From the NCBI GenBank assembly GCA_947629925.1, contig CANRFO010000015.1, forward strand, positions 1 to 60,432: a stretch of DNA of 60,432 nucleotides, in the 5' to 3' direction. Source of the DNA: an uncultured Ruminiclostridium sp. GTDB taxonomy: Bacteria; Bacillota; Clostridia; Oscillospirales; Ruminococcaceae. The notes below the pieces were generated by a model, which saw only the letters and a list, made by a program, of their open reading frames with translations, searched no databases and had not been told where the DNA came from. Below are positions 52,886 through 60,432 of the stretch, piece after piece. The translations under genes were made by a program, and so were the position numbers. Positions within the stretch are counted from its first letter, which is position 1. Every line of letters begins with the position of its first letter.

Positions 52886-53965
52886 ATGAGAGTTTACAAT
52901 TTCAGTGCAGGTCCGGCTATGCTGCCGGAGGAAGTCCTCAAAAAAGCTGCGGCAGAAATGCTTGAGTACGGCAATTCAGGTCAGTCGGTGATGGAAATGT
53001 CCCACCGTTCCAAGGAATATCAGGCTATTATAGACGCCTGCGAAGCTTCGCTCCGTGAAGTTATGAATATTCCCGACAATTACAAGGTGCTTTTCCTTCA
53101 GGGCGGCGCTTCAATGCAGTTCGCTATGGTTCCCCTGAACCTGATGGTAAAGGGCAAGGCTGACTTTGTAGTTACAGGTCAGTGGGCTACAAAGGCTTAT
53201 AAAGAAGCAAAGAGGTTCGGTATTGCAAACGAAGTTGCTTCTTCCAAGGATAAGACCTTCTCCTACATACCTAAGTTAGACAGCAGCAAATTCGATAAGG
53301 ACGCGGATTATTTCCATATCTGCCTTAACAATACAATTTACGGCACCAAGTTCCCTGTTCTTCCCGAAACGGGCAACGTTCCTCTGGTAGCTGATATGTC
53401 TTCATGTATTCTTTCCGAGCCTGTGGACGTAAGCAAGTTCGGTCTTATCTATGCGGGCGCTCAGAAGAATATGGGTCCTGCGGGTCTGACAGTCGTTATT
53501 ATCCGTGAAGACCTGGTTCGTGAGTTTCCTGAGGACAGCAAGGTGCCCACTATGCTCCAGTATAAAACACACGTTGACAACGGCTCTATGTTCAACACTC
53601 CTCCCACATACGCTATCTATATTTTGGGACTGGTTCTGGAATGGCTGAAGGGAAAGGGCGGACTTCAGGCTATGAAAGAAATAAACGAAAAGAAAGCAAA
53701 GGTAATCTACGACTTCCTGGACAACAGCAAGATGTTCAAGGCTACCGTTCAGGGTGAAGACCGTTCGCTTATGAATATTCCTTTCATCACAGGCAACGAA
53801 GAGCTTGACGCAAAGTTTGTTGCAGAAGCTAAGAAACAGGGCTTTGTAAATATCAAGGGTCACCGCTCAGTCGGCGGTATGAGAGCCTCTATCTACAACG
53901 CTATGCCTATCGAGGGCTGTGAGGCGCTTGTGAAGTTTATGGCAGAATTTGAAAAGAACAACTGA
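52886..53965 (+). CDS. serC: Phosphoserine aminotransferase
   Basis: 359 residues. MRVYNFSAGPAMLPEEVL is the classic SerC start; GGASMQFAMVPLNL and the PLP-lysine region YAGAQKNMGPAGLTVVI are intact. It makes phosphoserine from 3-phosphohydroxypyruvate and glutamate. Codon use is AAG- and CTG-rich compared with the genes to its left. The operon continues into serA, 18 bp on. Confidence 0.97.
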   Translation: MRVYNFSAGPAMLPEEVLKKAAAEMLEYGNSGQSVMEMSHRSKEYQAIIDACEASLREVMNIPDNYKVLFLQGGASMQFAMVPLNLMVKGKADFVVTGQWATKAYKEAKRFGIANEVASSKDKTFSYIPKLDSSKFDKDADYFHICLNNTIYGTKFPVLPETGNVPLVADMSSCILSEPVDVSKFGLIYAGAQKNMGPAGLTVVIIREDLVREFPEDSKVPTMLQYKTHVDNGSMFNTPPTYAIYILGLVLEWLKGKGGLQAMKEINEKKAKVIYDFLDNSKMFKATVQGEDRSLMNIPFITGNEELDAKFVAEAKKQGFVNIKGHRSVGGMRASIYNAMPIEGCEALVKFMAEFEKNN

Positions 53966-53983
53966 TTTGTGAGGTAAAGAGAT

Positions 53984-55165
53984 ATGTATAATATTCAGAC
54001 GCTTAACAAAATCGCACACTGCGGCACCGACCTTATGGATAAATCCAAATACAACGTCGGCGAAGACGTTGCCAATCCTGCGGCTATACTGGTGCGTTCC
54101 GCAAGTATGCACGAAATGGAGCTGAGCGACAGTCTGCTGGCTATTGCAAGAGCAGGCGCAGGCACAAACAATATTCCTATTGACAAGTGCAGTGAAAAAG
54201 GGATAGTTGTTTTCAACACTCCAGGCGCTAACGCAAACGCTGTTAAAGAGCTTATACTTACCGCTCTGCTGATATCAAGCAGAAAAATTCCCGCCGCTAT
54301 CGACTGGGCAAAAACGCTGAAGGGTCAGGGCGACGAGGTAAGCAAGCTTATCGAAAAAGGCAAGAGCCAGTTTGCAGGTCCTGAAATCAAGGGCAAGAAG
54401 CTGGGTGTTATCGGTCTTGGCGCTATCGGCGCAATGGTGGCAAATGCGGCTGTTGATCTGGGTATGGAGGTTTACGGCGCAGACCCGTTCCTGTCGGTGG
54501 GCGGTGCGCTCCACCTTTCCACAAAAGTAAAGTACGTTAAGACAACTACCGACGTAAAGTCCAATAAGGAGATATTTGAAAACTGCGATTATATCACTCT
54601 TCACGCTCCCGCTACTCCTGATACAAAGAATATGATAAACGCTGAAACGATAGCGATGATGAAGAAGAACGTTCGTCTGCTGAACTTCGCAAGAGGCGAT
54701 CTGGTTGACGATCAGGCGGTTATCGACGCACTGGCTAACGGCGGAATGGCGGCTTATGCCACCGACTTCCCCACCGACGCTCTTATCGGCGTTGAGGGCG
54801 TTATCGCTCTTCCTCACCTTGGCGCTTCAACTCCCGAAAGCGAGGACAACTGCGCTGTTATGGCTTGCCAGCAGCTTATCGACTACATTGAAAACGGAAA
54901 TATCAAGAACAGCGTAAACCTTCCCAATGTTTCAATGGCAATGTCGGGCGACGCAAAGGTTTGCCTTATTCACAGAAACGTGGAGGGACTTATCAACAAG
55001 ATCTCCGCAGTTACAGCTGAGGCTAAGATAAACATTGAGAATATGGAGAGCAAGTCCAAGAAGGATATGGCTTATACAGTTCTTGACGTCAAGGGCAGCA
55101 CGGATGGACTTATGGAGAAGTTCAAAGCGATCGACGCAGTGCTTAATGTGAGAATTATCAAGTAA
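53984..55165 (+). CDS. serA: D-3-phosphoglycerate dehydrogenase
   Basis: 393 residues. The NAD-binding motif GLGAIGAMVANAA (about 146) and catalytic HLGAST region are typical of the D-2-hydroxyacid dehydrogenases; a C-terminal ACT domain (about 325-393) should bind serine for feedback. First step of serine synthesis, paired with serC; serB is not seen here. Confidence 0.95.
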   Translation: MYNIQTLNKIAHCGTDLMDKSKYNVGEDVANPAAILVRSASMHEMELSDSLLAIARAGAGTNNIPIDKCSEKGIVVFNTPGANANAVKELILTALLISSRKIPAAIDWAKTLKGQGDEVSKLIEKGKSQFAGPEIKGKKLGVIGLGAIGAMVANAAVDLGMEVYGADPFLSVGGALHLSTKVKYVKTTTDVKSNKEIFENCDYITLHAPATPDTKNMINAETIAMMKKNVRLLNFARGDLVDDQAVIDALANGGMAAYATDFPTDALIGVEGVIALPHLGASTPESEDNCAVMACQQLIDYIENGNIKNSVNLPNVSMAMSGDAKVCLIHRNVEGLINKISAVTAEAKINIENMESKSKKDMAYTVLDVKGSTDGLMEKFKAIDAVLNVRIIK

Positions 55166-55178
55166 ATAACAACGATTT

Positions 55179-55209
55179 ATCAGCGGGCTGAAAGGTCCGC
55201 TGATTTTTT
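55179..55209 (+). terminator. Intrinsic terminator after serA
   Basis: ATCAGCGG/CCGCTGAT with a 10-base loop followed by TTTTTT. Confidence 0.88.
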
Positions 55210-55245
55210 CGGTTGAATTTTCTTTTCCTTTCCACCAAGCGGTTA

Positions 55246-55274
55246 TTGTAAAGGAAAAAAGAAGGATATATAAT
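55246..55274 (+). promoter_or_regulatory. Sigma-A promoter with inverted repeat, XRE-methyltransferase gene
   Basis: TTGTAA (55246-55251), 17-bp spacer, TATAAT (55269-55274). A 9-bp inverted repeat TTTTCCTTT (55223-55231)/AAAGGAAAA (55250-55258) overlaps the -35 and may be an operator for the encoded regulator. Confidence 0.7.
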
Positions 55275-55307
55275 AAAAGCAGGAATTGTGAATACAGGAG
55301 GACGTGC

Positions 55308-56150
55308 ATGAAAAAGATAATCGGAGCAAATATTGCAAGGTACAGGAAAGAAAAGAATATGACTCAGCAGGAGCTTGCAAATCATCTCAATATATCGTTT
55401 CAGGCGGTAAGTAAGTGGGAATGTGGTCAGACGACGCCTGACGTTTACTTATTGCCGCTGATAGCGTCGATTCTTGGGACAAGCGTTGACCAGCTTTTAG
55501 GTTACTCCCATAATTTTGACGGGGCTGTTATCACCGACTATGAGGAAAGATACAGGACAGATGAATACTACTGGGGTGTAAAGCCGTCGAGAATGTGTCT
55601 TGATATACTCAGGCTTATGCCGCCGCAGGACAAAGCGATAAGCGTTATCGATATAGGCTGCGGCGAAGGAAAGGACGCTGTTTTTCTCGCTCGCTGCGGG
55701 TATAAGGTGAGCGCTTTTGACGTAACGGATACAGGAATTGAAAAAACAAAAAGGCTTGCGGAAAAAGCAGGTGTTTATGTGGACGCTTTCAAAGCAAACA
55801 TAATGGATTTCAGGCTGGAAAGAAAGTATGATATACTGTTTTCAAGCGGCGTGTTTCATTATATTCCTCCTGAGCTGCGGGGTGAAATAGTTGAAAATTA
55901 TCAGGAATATACTGCTGAAAACGGACTGAACGTATTCAATGTTTTTGTGGAGAAACCGTTTATAGAAGTTCCGCCTGACAAGGACCAAAGAGAACGCTGC
56001 TTGTGGAAAAGCGGAGAGCTGTTTATGCTGTATCATAACTGGTATTTTGAGGAGTGCTTGGAGGAAGTGTTTGACTGCAATTCGGGCGGCATTCCCCATA
56101 AACACGCTATGGACAGGCTTATTGCGAGAAAAATAAAGAAAATTCAATAA
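55308..56150 (+). CDS. XRE HTH-SAM methyltransferase (TehB-like) fusion
   Basis: 280 residues. The HTH_3 domain (about 1-65) reads IARYRKEKNMTQQELANHLN then ISFQAVSKWECGQTTPDVYLL; the methyltransferase domain (about 80-260) has motif I IDIGCGEGKDAVFLA (about 113-127). The 'YWGVKPS' lead-in fits TehB-like tellurite/thiopurine methyltransferases. A regulator fused to a small-molecule methyltransferase suggests it senses or detoxifies a compound; this is inference. SD CAGGAGG. Confidence 0.85.
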   Translation: MKKIIGANIARYRKEKNMTQQELANHLNISFQAVSKWECGQTTPDVYLLPLIASILGTSVDQLLGYSHNFDGAVITDYEERYRTDEYYWGVKPSRMCLDILRLMPPQDKAISVIDIGCGEGKDAVFLARCGYKVSAFDVTDTGIEKTKRLAEKAGVYVDAFKANIMDFRLERKYDILFSSGVFHYIPPELRGEIVENYQEYTAENGLNVFNVFVEKPFIEVPPDKDQRERCLWKSGELFMLYHNWYFEECLEEVFDCNSGGIPHKHAMDRLIARKIKKIQ

Positions 56151-56152
56151 AT

Positions 56153-56179
56153 AAAAAAAGGCAAATCTGCCTGTTTTTT
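56153..56179 (+). terminator. Intrinsic terminator after the fusion gene
   Basis: AGGCA/TGCCT with loop AATC in an A/T-flanked setting, tail TGTTTTTTG. Short stem but good T run. Confidence 0.75.
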
Positions 56180-56192
56180 GTTTTACTGCTTA

Positions 56193-56221
56193 TTGAAAAT
56201 ACAAAGGCTCTGTGATATAAT
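56193..56221 (+). promoter_or_regulatory. Sigma-A promoter of the CLC gene
   Basis: TTGAAA (56193-56198), 17-bp spacer, TATAAT (56216-56221). The leader is only about 18 bases, too short for a fluoride riboswitch. Confidence 0.85.
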
Positions 56222-56245
56222 TTTAATCGGAACGGAGTTGGGAAA

Positions 56246-57517
56246 ATGGACATAAACAAAGAAATCGTAACAGAAAAAATCAAAAGAATAATAAAATATA
56301 TAGCAACGTTCTTCAAGTGGCTGCTTTTGAGCGGGCTTACTGCTGTTGTGTGCGGCGGGGCGGGCTGTCTTTTTCATATACTGATAGAACAGGCGACCGC
56401 GCTGAGAGAGGAACATTACTTCATTCTTTACTTTCTGCCGCTGGGCGGCGTTGCTATCGTGGCGATGTATCATTTGTTCAAGCTGGAAAATATAGACGGC
56501 ACAAACTATGTAATACGCTCAATAAGGAAAGACGGAGAGGTTCCCTTTCGTATGGCTCCCGGAATACTTATAAGCACAGTCATAACTCACTTTTTGGGCG
56601 GCTCGGCAGGACGTGAGGGCGCAGCGCTCCAACTGGGAGGAAGTCTGGGTTCTTCTCTTGGTAGGATCTTTCGCCTTGACGACAAGGATATGCACGTTAT
56701 GGTGCTTTGCGGAATGAGCGCAGTATTTACAGCTCTTTTCGGAACACCGCTGACGGCGGTTATTTTTGTTATGGAAGTCATAAGCGTGGGGGTCATTTAT
56801 TACAGCGCGATAATGCCTTGTGTTTTCAGTTCAGTGTTCGCCTATTTTCTAACTCTGATACTTAATATCCACCCTGTAAGCTACATACTGGACAATGTGC
56901 CTGAAATCGGCGCTGTGAGCTTGCTTCAGACAATGGGTCTGGGAATAGTGTTTGCTCCAGCAAGTATACTGCTTTGTCTGTCACTTTCAAAAGGGTCAGA
57001 GCTGTTGGGGAAAATATTAAAAAATGATTACGTAAGGGCGTTTGTGGGAGGCGTGGCGATAATCCTGCTCACGCTTGCTGTGGGAAATCAGGAATATAAC
57101 GGGTCGGGAATGAATATTGTGGATAATGCTATTCTGAACGGTTCTGCCCGTCCTGAGGCGTTCATACTGAAAATACTTTTTACTGTCATAACGTTGGGTT
57201 GCGGTTTTAAGGGCGGCGAGATAGTTCCTACATTTTTCGTAGGTGCAACTCTTGGCTGCACGTTGGCGCCGCTTATAGGAATGGACGCGGGATTCGGAGC
57301 TGCACTGGGACTTGTGGGAGTTTTCTGTGGAGCAACGAATGCGCCACTGGCGTCGCTGATACTCAGCATTGAGCTTTTCGGAGTAAAGGGACTTCCCTAT
57401 TTTGCAATAATCTGCTCCACATGCTTTATGCTGTCGGGATATTTTAGCTTGTATAAATCGCAGATAATCGTTTATGATAAGCTGAAGGCTATTTTCATAA
57501 ACAGGAATACAAAGTAA
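56246..57517 (+). CDS. CLC family anion transporter, probable CLC-F fluoride/proton antiporter
   Basis: 423 residues, about 12-14 helices in the CLC inverted repeat. GSAGREGAALQLGG (about 120-133) and GCGFKGGEIVPTFFVGA (about 317-333) are the two conserved anion-pathway motifs; the GFKGGE form and the lack of the GSGIP motif fit the CLC-F branch that exports fluoride. A chloride CLC cannot be excluded. No C-terminal CBS domains. Higher G+C than the left part. Confidence 0.8.
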   Translation: MDINKEIVTEKIKRIIKYIATFFKWLLLSGLTAVVCGGAGCLFHILIEQATALREEHYFILYFLPLGGVAIVAMYHLFKLENIDGTNYVIRSIRKDGEVPFRMAPGILISTVITHFLGGSAGREGAALQLGGSLGSSLGRIFRLDDKDMHVMVLCGMSAVFTALFGTPLTAVIFVMEVISVGVIYYSAIMPCVFSSVFAYFLTLILNIHPVSYILDNVPEIGAVSLLQTMGLGIVFAPASILLCLSLSKGSELLGKILKNDYVRAFVGGVAIILLTLAVGNQEYNGSGMNIVDNAILNGSARPEAFILKILFTVITLGCGFKGGEIVPTFFVGATLGCTLAPLIGMDAGFGAALGLVGVFCGATNAPLASLILSIELFGVKGLPYFAIICSTCFMLSGYFSLYKSQIIVYDKLKAIFINRNTK

Positions 57518-57537
57518 AATATATTTTAACATAACAG

Positions 57538-57567
57538 AAAAAGCAGATATGAATATATCTGCTTTTT
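57538..57567. terminator. Bidirectional intrinsic terminator
   Basis: A 13-bp stem AAAAAGCAGATAT/ATATCTGCTTTTT with loop GAAT between converging genes. Confidence 0.92.
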
Positions 57568-57572
57568 ATTTA

Positions 57573-58142
57573 TTAAATTGCTGTATTCAGGCTTTTGCCG
57601 TATTCATAAAGCTCGTTTATTTCCCGTTGATGTTTTTGCAGAAGATCGTTCAAGGTATCCGTTTCACAAATCGAGACACGTTTCACGGTTTCAATACCGA
57701 GATGTCCGAAGTAATGCTGTATAGAATTAAGTATAAGCTCGTTTTCAGCTTGCCTTACTCCTGCTCTTACCGCTATTGCTATGCCCTTTATCGGTTTTTC
57801 TGCCTTTAAAATGCGATTTGGATTCGTATCGCCGAAAGGAGTGGTGCGGTCAAAAAAAGTTTTCAGCTGTCCAGGGACGTCTGCCCAATAGGAGGGAGCA
57901 GCTATGACCGCATAGTCAGAAGAAACTATATCTGAAACTATTTTAAAAACATCATCATTATGCACGCATTTACCGTCAGTATAGCATTTCTTGCAGCCAA
58001 GGCAGTATTTTATGTTCATCTCATTGATACAATATTTATGTATCTCGGCATTATTTTCTTCTGCGCCTTTAATAAAAGTATCAATAAGGTATTCTGTACT
58101 GCCGCCTGAACGGGCGCTGCCCGATATGCAGGTGAGCTTCAT
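57573..58142 (-). CDS. Flavodoxin-like NAD(P)H-dependent oxidoreductase (iron-sulfur flavoprotein type)
   Basis: 189 residues. FMN-binding start LTCISGSARSGGSTEYLIDTF-like (read in parts: SGSARSGGST, residues 6-15), then a Cys cluster CLGCKKCYTDGKC (about 47-59) and the flavin loop SYWADVPGQLKTFFDRT. This is the NADPH-dependent FMN reductase/iron-sulfur flavoprotein family of anaerobes. Electron acceptor unknown. SD AAAGGAGGA. Confidence 0.88.
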   Translation of the reverse strand: MKLTCISGSARSGGSTEYLIDTFIKGAEENNAEIHKYCINEMNIKYCLGCKKCYTDGKCVHNDDVFKIVSDIVSSDYAVIAAPSYWADVPGQLKTFFDRTTPFGDTNPNRILKAEKPIKGIAIAVRAGVRQAENELILNSIQHYFGHLGIETVKRVSICETDTLNDLLQKHQREINELYEYGKSLNTAI

Positions 58143-58175
58143 TTATCTTCCTCCTTTTTGGATATGATTTATTGT

Positions 58176-58204
58176 ATTCTATCACAAGAGGGAGAAAAAG
58201 TCAA
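58176..58204 (-). promoter_or_regulatory. Sigma-A promoter of the flavoprotein
   Basis: TTGACT (58204-58199), 17-bp spacer, TAGAAT (58181-58176), with the leader about 28 bases. Confidence 0.75.
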
Positions 58205-58283
58205 CATAAATTTGCGGTAAAAATCTGCGAAAGGTTTATTACAAAGGGCAGTATTAAAATCAAAATTATCAGCTTATCAACAA

Positions 58284-58874
58284 TTATTTTTTTATTCCAA
58301 ATGATTCTGCATACCAATCAGGCATTTGTGTGGTGCTTGTATTATTCAAATAATTCCAATACTCCTTGAATTCCTCGTCTGCATCATTTTCGTTGACCCA
58401 AACGGGAAGATTTTCGGGACTTGCATTTTCTATATTAAAAATCAATTTTTTGTTAATGGAAATATCCTTTCCGCTGTCGTCTGTGCCGATGGCCTTAAGA
58501 TTTACCGTTAAAATACCGCCGCTTTGTTCAACTGTATAATCCAAATTTATTCCGCCGATGAATACTCTTCTCGCCAGATATTCCACATATGCACACACCG
58601 GTATATTTACTGCACCGTAAACATCAATATTTTCCAGCCCGACACCGCCATACGATCCTCCTCCTTCACTTATCATAAGAGAATTCCCGAAAAACGGATA
58701 ATTTACTGTACTGCCGTCTTTAAGCTCCAGTCCGATAATATTGTCACAGTCCACATGGTCAAACCTTACCGCAGCGGCGTTTATGTAAATAACGCCTATT
58801 GTGATTGCGGCAATCAGTATGAGTGCTAAAATTACAGACAGTATTATTATTAAAAGATTTTTTGTTTTTTTCAT
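58284..58874 (-). CDS. Hypothetical membrane-anchored protein
   Basis: 196 residues. A Lys-rich start (MKKTKN) and a strong helix (about 7-31), then a predicted extracytoplasmic domain without any motif I recognise; acidic, with many short beta-like stretches (NVYGAV, GGINLDYTVEQ). No signal-peptidase site is obvious. It may be a lipoprotein-like or secreted envelope protein. Own small unit; a promoter is not clear. Confidence 0.6.
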   Translation of the reverse strand: MKKTKNLLIIILSVILALILIAAITIGVIYINAAAVRFDHVDCDNIIGLELKDGSTVNYPFFGNSLMISEGGGSYGGVGLENIDVYGAVNIPVCAYVEYLARRVFIGGINLDYTVEQSGGILTVNLKAIGTDDSGKDISINKKLIFNIENASPENLPVWVNENDADEEFKEYWNYLNNTSTTQMPDWYAESFGIKK

Positions 58875-58921
58875 ATCATTACCATTTTTCCTTACATGAG
58901 TGCTTGAATTATATTATAATA

Positions 58922-59557
58922 TTATATCATTTTTTGGAAAAAGTCAATACTGCAAAGCTCAGTAAGCCTGCTGACTGAAAAATCGGGTTTTTCATTTTCG
59001 TTTTCTATATTCCAGTATTGATGGAAGCCCTGCTTTACCCACACGGTTTTCATACCCAGCTTTTTTGCGGGAACAATGTCGTTGTCAATTCTATCACCTA
59101 TCATTACAGTGTTTTCGGCTTTGCATCCGCTTCTTTCAAGAGCGAGCTCAAAAATTTTCGGGTCGGGCTTTGCAACGCCTTCCTCAGCTGAGGCTATAAC
59201 TAAGTCAATGTACTTTAAAATTCCTTTTTGCTCCAAACGCTCATTTGAACCTAAAGACTGATTTGCGATAATGCCGATTTTATACTTTTTGCTCAACGTT
59301 TCCAAACAGTAGACCGTATCATCATAAAGTATCTCGTACTCTTTATGCCACTTTGTAAGCGGTATTCCCAATGCTTTTGCAGCCTCGTGGTCTCCTGTTT
59401 TGTTTTGCTTGTAAAAGGAAAGTGCCGTTTCATACACTTTTTCAAAAGGAACATCCGCCTGATGAGCAATTTCTCTCAGCCTGTGTTCGTAAGCAACGCT
59501 CTCGTCTATCAAGGTGGAACCTATATCGAAAAATAACCATTTAATGTTTTCGGGCAT
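58922..59557 (-). CDS. HAD superfamily hydrolase
   Basis: 211 residues. Motif I reads DIGST (11-15), so the second catalytic Asp of DxDxT is replaced by Gly. Motif II is in IIANQSLG, motif III K in VAKPDPKIFELAL, and motif IV GDRIDNDIVPAKKLG. Motif III/IV are intact; the altered motif I is found in some HAD subgroups and makes the activity uncertain. The gene follows the Erm-like gene with 13 bp between. Confidence 0.85.
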   Translation of the reverse strand: MPENIKWLFFDIGSTLIDESVAYEHRLREIAHQADVPFEKVYETALSFYKQNKTGDHEAAKALGIPLTKWHKEYEILYDDTVYCLETLSKKYKIGIIANQSLGSNERLEQKGILKYIDLVIASAEEGVAKPDPKIFELALERSGCKAENTVMIGDRIDNDIVPAKKLGMKTVWVKQGFHQYWNIENENEKPDFSVSRLTELCSIDFFQKMI

Positions 59558-59570
59558 TTTAAGAATTTCC

Positions 59571-60353
59571 TTATTTCTTTCCTAAATTTTGCCAGCATCG
59601 GAAAAGGCAGAGCCATTGCACATATGAAATATCGCCGGACGGCGGTATCTGAGGAAGTGACGCCAATTTTAATGCGGCAGAGATCTGCTTTTTTGTAAGC
59701 AGAGATTTCGAGCTAAATATTCCGTATTTTATGCTGTGGGATAAAAAAGAGGAGAAATCGGCACGACTGCTTTGAGGAATGTCATATTGCGGCTTTTGTT
59801 TCATCTCCAGCATTACAACGTCAACATGAGGAGTAGGGTGAAAATCCTCACGTCGAAAATGCCAGACTATCCTGCTGTCAAAATACGGCTTTAAAAGCAG
59901 TGAATTAAGATTCTCTGACGGCAGCCCGCAAAAACGCTTGGCGGCGCCTTTTTCCATTATCAGCCAAGCGGCTGTGGGTTTATTCTCCGACGACGTCAGC
60001 TTTTTTATTATCTCGGAGGTCCTTGAAAAAGGAATGTTTGCAAATACCTTGTAAGGAGCTTTGGGTAATTTGCTTTTCAAAAAATCGGCGCAGTAAAGCC
60101 TTGCGTTTTCTTTCAACTGCGGTTTCAGCTTTTGGAAAAGCGTTGGGTCAAGTTCATAGGAAATAACAGTCCTGCACCTTTCACAAAGCGCTTTTGTTAT
60201 GTGGCCTTTTCCCGCCCCTATTTCAAGGACTGTATCGTTTGGGGAAAGGGTGGTTTTGGATATAAGTCGGTAGATGGTTTTACGGCTTGTCAGAAAATTC
60301 TGTGAGATTTTTAAATTCTGAGACAAAAAAATACACCTCTTTTGCAAATTCAT
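59571..60353 (-). CDS. Erm-like 23S rRNA adenine N6-methyltransferase
   Basis: 260 residues from ATG 60353; a TTG at 60404 would add 17. SQNFL (17-21), SAM motif EIGAGKGH (44-51), catalytic NIPF (105-108) and FRREDFHPTPHVD follow the Erm pattern; KsgA enzymes instead read GQHFL and N-L-P-Y. Erm enzymes modify A2058 in 23S rRNA and block macrolide, lincosamide and streptogramin B drugs. Whether it does so here is not shown. Its promoter and any leader peptide lie beyond the window. Confidence 0.75.
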   Translation of the reverse strand: MNLQKRCIFLSQNLKISQNFLTSRKTIYRLISKTTLSPNDTVLEIGAGKGHITKALCERCRTVISYELDPTLFQKLKPQLKENARLYCADFLKSKLPKAPYKVFANIPFSRTSEIIKKLTSSENKPTAAWLIMEKGAAKRFCGLPSENLNSLLLKPYFDSRIVWHFRREDFHPTPHVDVVMLEMKQKPQYDIPQSSRADFSSFLSHSIKYGIFSSKSLLTKKQISAALKLASLPQIPPSGDISYVQWLCLFRCWQNLGKK

Positions 60354-60432
60354 AAATAGCCTTGAGCAAAACCGTACAAACGCAGTAAATAAGCGGTGTT
60401 GCAAGACATAATAAATAAATTAATCACTAAAA

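Noticed and set aside
56222-56245. Fluoride riboswitch before the CLC gene
   Set aside because: The promoter leaves only about 18 bases of leader.

Overview
The window reads as chromosome from a low-GC, endospore-forming anaerobic Firmicute of the class Clostridia. An Oscillospiraceae/Ruminococcaceae-like member is my best guess, but that rank is inference. Support: a spoIIGA-sigE-sigG cluster, a SpoVB-type flippase, rubrerythrin, RNase M5, a TatD-associated radical SAM protein, SD sequences of the AAGGAGG type, frequent TTG/GTG starts and AAA-rich codon use. I see no tRNA, rRNA, CRISPR array, transposase or phage gene. About 63 protein genes fill the window. The only gap above 300 bp is 52572-52885, which holds two promoters and an RNA leader.

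Layout. 0-10.8 kb (minus): one long co-directional run ruvC-ruvA-ruvB-glmM-methyltransferase-ecfA1-GNAT-ecfA2-ecfT-truA-DUF5711-cvpA, starting from a promoter at 10.75 kb. 10.8-12.5 kb: spoVB-like flippase (minus). 12.6-15.1 kb (plus): spoIIGA-sigE-sigG behind a Spo0A-box promoter. 15.2-16.6 kb: tyrA and a small membrane protein. 16.7-21.1 kb (minus): rpsR-ssb-rpsF, a DUF1624-type membrane protein and clpC. 21.2-34 kb (plus): a 44-residue Cys/Asn-rich peptide, typA, dus, a DUF815 ATPase, a substrate-binding lipoprotein, then alaS-HIT-comEC-holA-S51 peptidase-rnmV. 34-36.7 kb (plus): an MBOAT/AlgX-like O-acetylation pair. 36.7-41.4 kb (minus): rubrerythrin, radical SAM protein, ilvC-ilvN-ilvB. 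41.5-45 kb (minus): rplL-rplJ and rplA-rplK-nusG-secE-rpmG with L10 and L1 RNA control elements. 45.1-49.7 kb (minus): corA, queH, tex and a histidine phosphatase. 49.8-52.6 kb: an XRE regulator (plus), a flippase and tadA (minus). 52.9-60.4 kb: serC-serA, an XRE-methyltransferase fusion and a CLC-F-type transporter (plus), then a flavoprotein, an unknown membrane-anchored protein, a HAD hydrolase and an Erm-like rRNA methyltransferase (minus). This last block looks visibly richer in G+C and AAG codons than the rest.

The most interesting signals lie in the leaders. The corA leader (about 46075-46207) carries a 14-codon ORF with a good SD. Four bases after its stop lie three segments that can form two mutually exclusive hairpins, one of which buries the corA SD: the architecture of a translational attenuator for a metal transporter. 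The sigG SD is locked in a perfect 9-bp hairpin. dus appears to have a leaderless mRNA. comEC has an 8-codon leader ORF and a degenerate nuclease domain. Rubrerythrin has a near-consensus PerR box on its -10 element, and the -35 of rplJ sits inside the rplA terminator.

All functional calls are from reading sequence motifs. No alignment, folding or database search was run.
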